A DNA stretch of 55,774 nucleotides, from positions 1 to 55,774 of IMG/VR virus record IMGVR_UViG_3300033143_001114. One strand, written 5' to 3'. A program made the position numbers and the translations under genes. Shown here piece by piece: positions 55,432 to 55,774 of the stretch. Position 1 is the stretch's first letter; each line of letters opens with the position of its first letter. The stretch is from a virus. The notes below the pieces were generated by a model. It did not search any database, was not told where the DNA came from, and saw only the letters and a list, made by a program, of their open reading frames with translations.

Positions 55432-55774
55432 ATTAGAATCCTGGCTAGAGACTGGTGTTAATATTGTAACGGGGTTTATGATCGCTTGGGCGGCGTGGCA
55501 ATGGATAGTCCTTCCTATATGGGAATATGATGTAACACCAGCGGATAACTTTAACATAACAATGTTCTTCACTGTTATATCAATCATCCGCTCTTATTTG
55601 TGGCGCAGGTATTTCAATGACCTATTCCCTCACCAAACAAAATTACAGTCGTTCCTAGAACAATGCGCCAACATGGGCAGCGGCTTAATCATCTCAGTGT
55701 TCTTATTGACATATGTTATAAATCCTTTTTACGGATTTGAAGCATCGCCAATAGATAACATTTTAATAACTGCA
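55418..55774 (+). CDS. Small polytopic membrane protein, 3' partial (DUF7220-like)
   Basis: 119 residues are visible and the frame is open at the right edge. Pattern 'ESWLETGVNIVTGFMIAWAAWQWIVLPIW' then 'DNFNITMFFTVISIIRSYLWRRYFN' matches a family of small phage membrane proteins with a conserved 'SxxRSYxxRRxF' after the second helix. A second, weaker copy begins at ~82 (CANMGSGLIISVFLLTYVINPFYGFEASPIDNI), so the protein may be a tandem duplication. Role unknown. Confidence 0.6.
   Translation, partial: MKQSKLESWLETGVNIVTGFMIAWAAWQWIVLPIWEYDVTPADNFNITMFFTVISIIRSYLWRRYFNDLFPHQTKLQSFLEQCANMGSGLIISVFLLTYVINPFYGFEASPIDNILITA

Noticed and set aside
1-55774. Prophage or integrated element
   Set aside because: There is no integrase, repressor, attachment-site repeat or bacterial flank; gene content and order are those of a lytic T4-like virus.

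Overview
The window is about 56 kb of a lytic, AT-rich myovirus genome of the T4 superfamily. Its small marine or freshwater type resembles cyanophages and pelagiphages. Every recognised gene lies on the plus strand, genes are packed tightly with many ATGA-type overlaps, and there are no tRNAs, integrases or transposases. A lipobox o-spanin next to an i-spanin points to a Gram-negative host. I cannot name the host, and no photosynthesis genes are seen. The assignments rest on motifs, lengths and T4-like gene order; no database was searched.

Layout. (1) 1-17965: tail-fibre and adhesin region. It holds many fibre-like proteins built from shared modules, including a 1138-residue protein with a seven-repeat propeller-like part and a YadA-like head, and two near-identical glycine-rich genes. 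Enzymes are embedded among them: a sulfotransferase, a cupin and an AspH-type 2-oxoglutarate oxygenase. (2) 17990-19029: lysis-type membrane genes (holin-like, i-spanin, o-spanin). (3) 19032-33731: the conserved virion core in T4 order: gp13, an island of small genes of which three start with a T4-style capsid-targeting peptide, gp14, gp15, terminases gp16 and gp17, sheath gp18, tube gp19, portal gp20 with a detached C-terminal tail, gp67-like core genes, protease gp21, scaffold gp22 and capsid gp23. (4) 33855-41268: a papain-like protein, a gp3-position tail protein, UvsY, UvsW, late sigma factor gp55, gp47/gp46 and an SNase-like nuclease. (5) 41395-45275: a VWA/metallopeptidase-like protein and a MoxR/CobS-like AAA ATPase, each behind the same promoter-leader motif. 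(6) 45347-47863: clamp gp45, clamp loader gp44/gp62 and RegA. (7) 47865-55774: MazG followed by a 7-deazaguanine cluster (QueD, QueE, FolE, DpdA, QueC) interleaved with ClpP-like, HAD-like, phosphoribosyltransferase and methyltransferase genes, ending in small membrane and unknown genes.

How it works together. Host-sigma-like extended -10 promoters (TGN-TATAAT) stand before the replication and modification operons. NATAAATA sites, the expected gp55/gp33/gp45-type late promoters, stand before structural units. The deazaguanine genes suggest virion DNA in which some guanine is replaced by preQ0 or a derivative, probably protecting against restriction. Protease gp21 should mature the capsid and trim the proposed internal proteins. 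The fibre-region enzymes may modify fibres or host surface molecules.

The most interesting points are the deazaguanine cluster with extra enzymes, the co-regulated MoxR/VWA pair with a possible alternative-pairing RNA element between the genes, the internal-protein island, the split portal C-terminus, and the duplicated glycine-rich module followed by two different cupin-fold enzymes.
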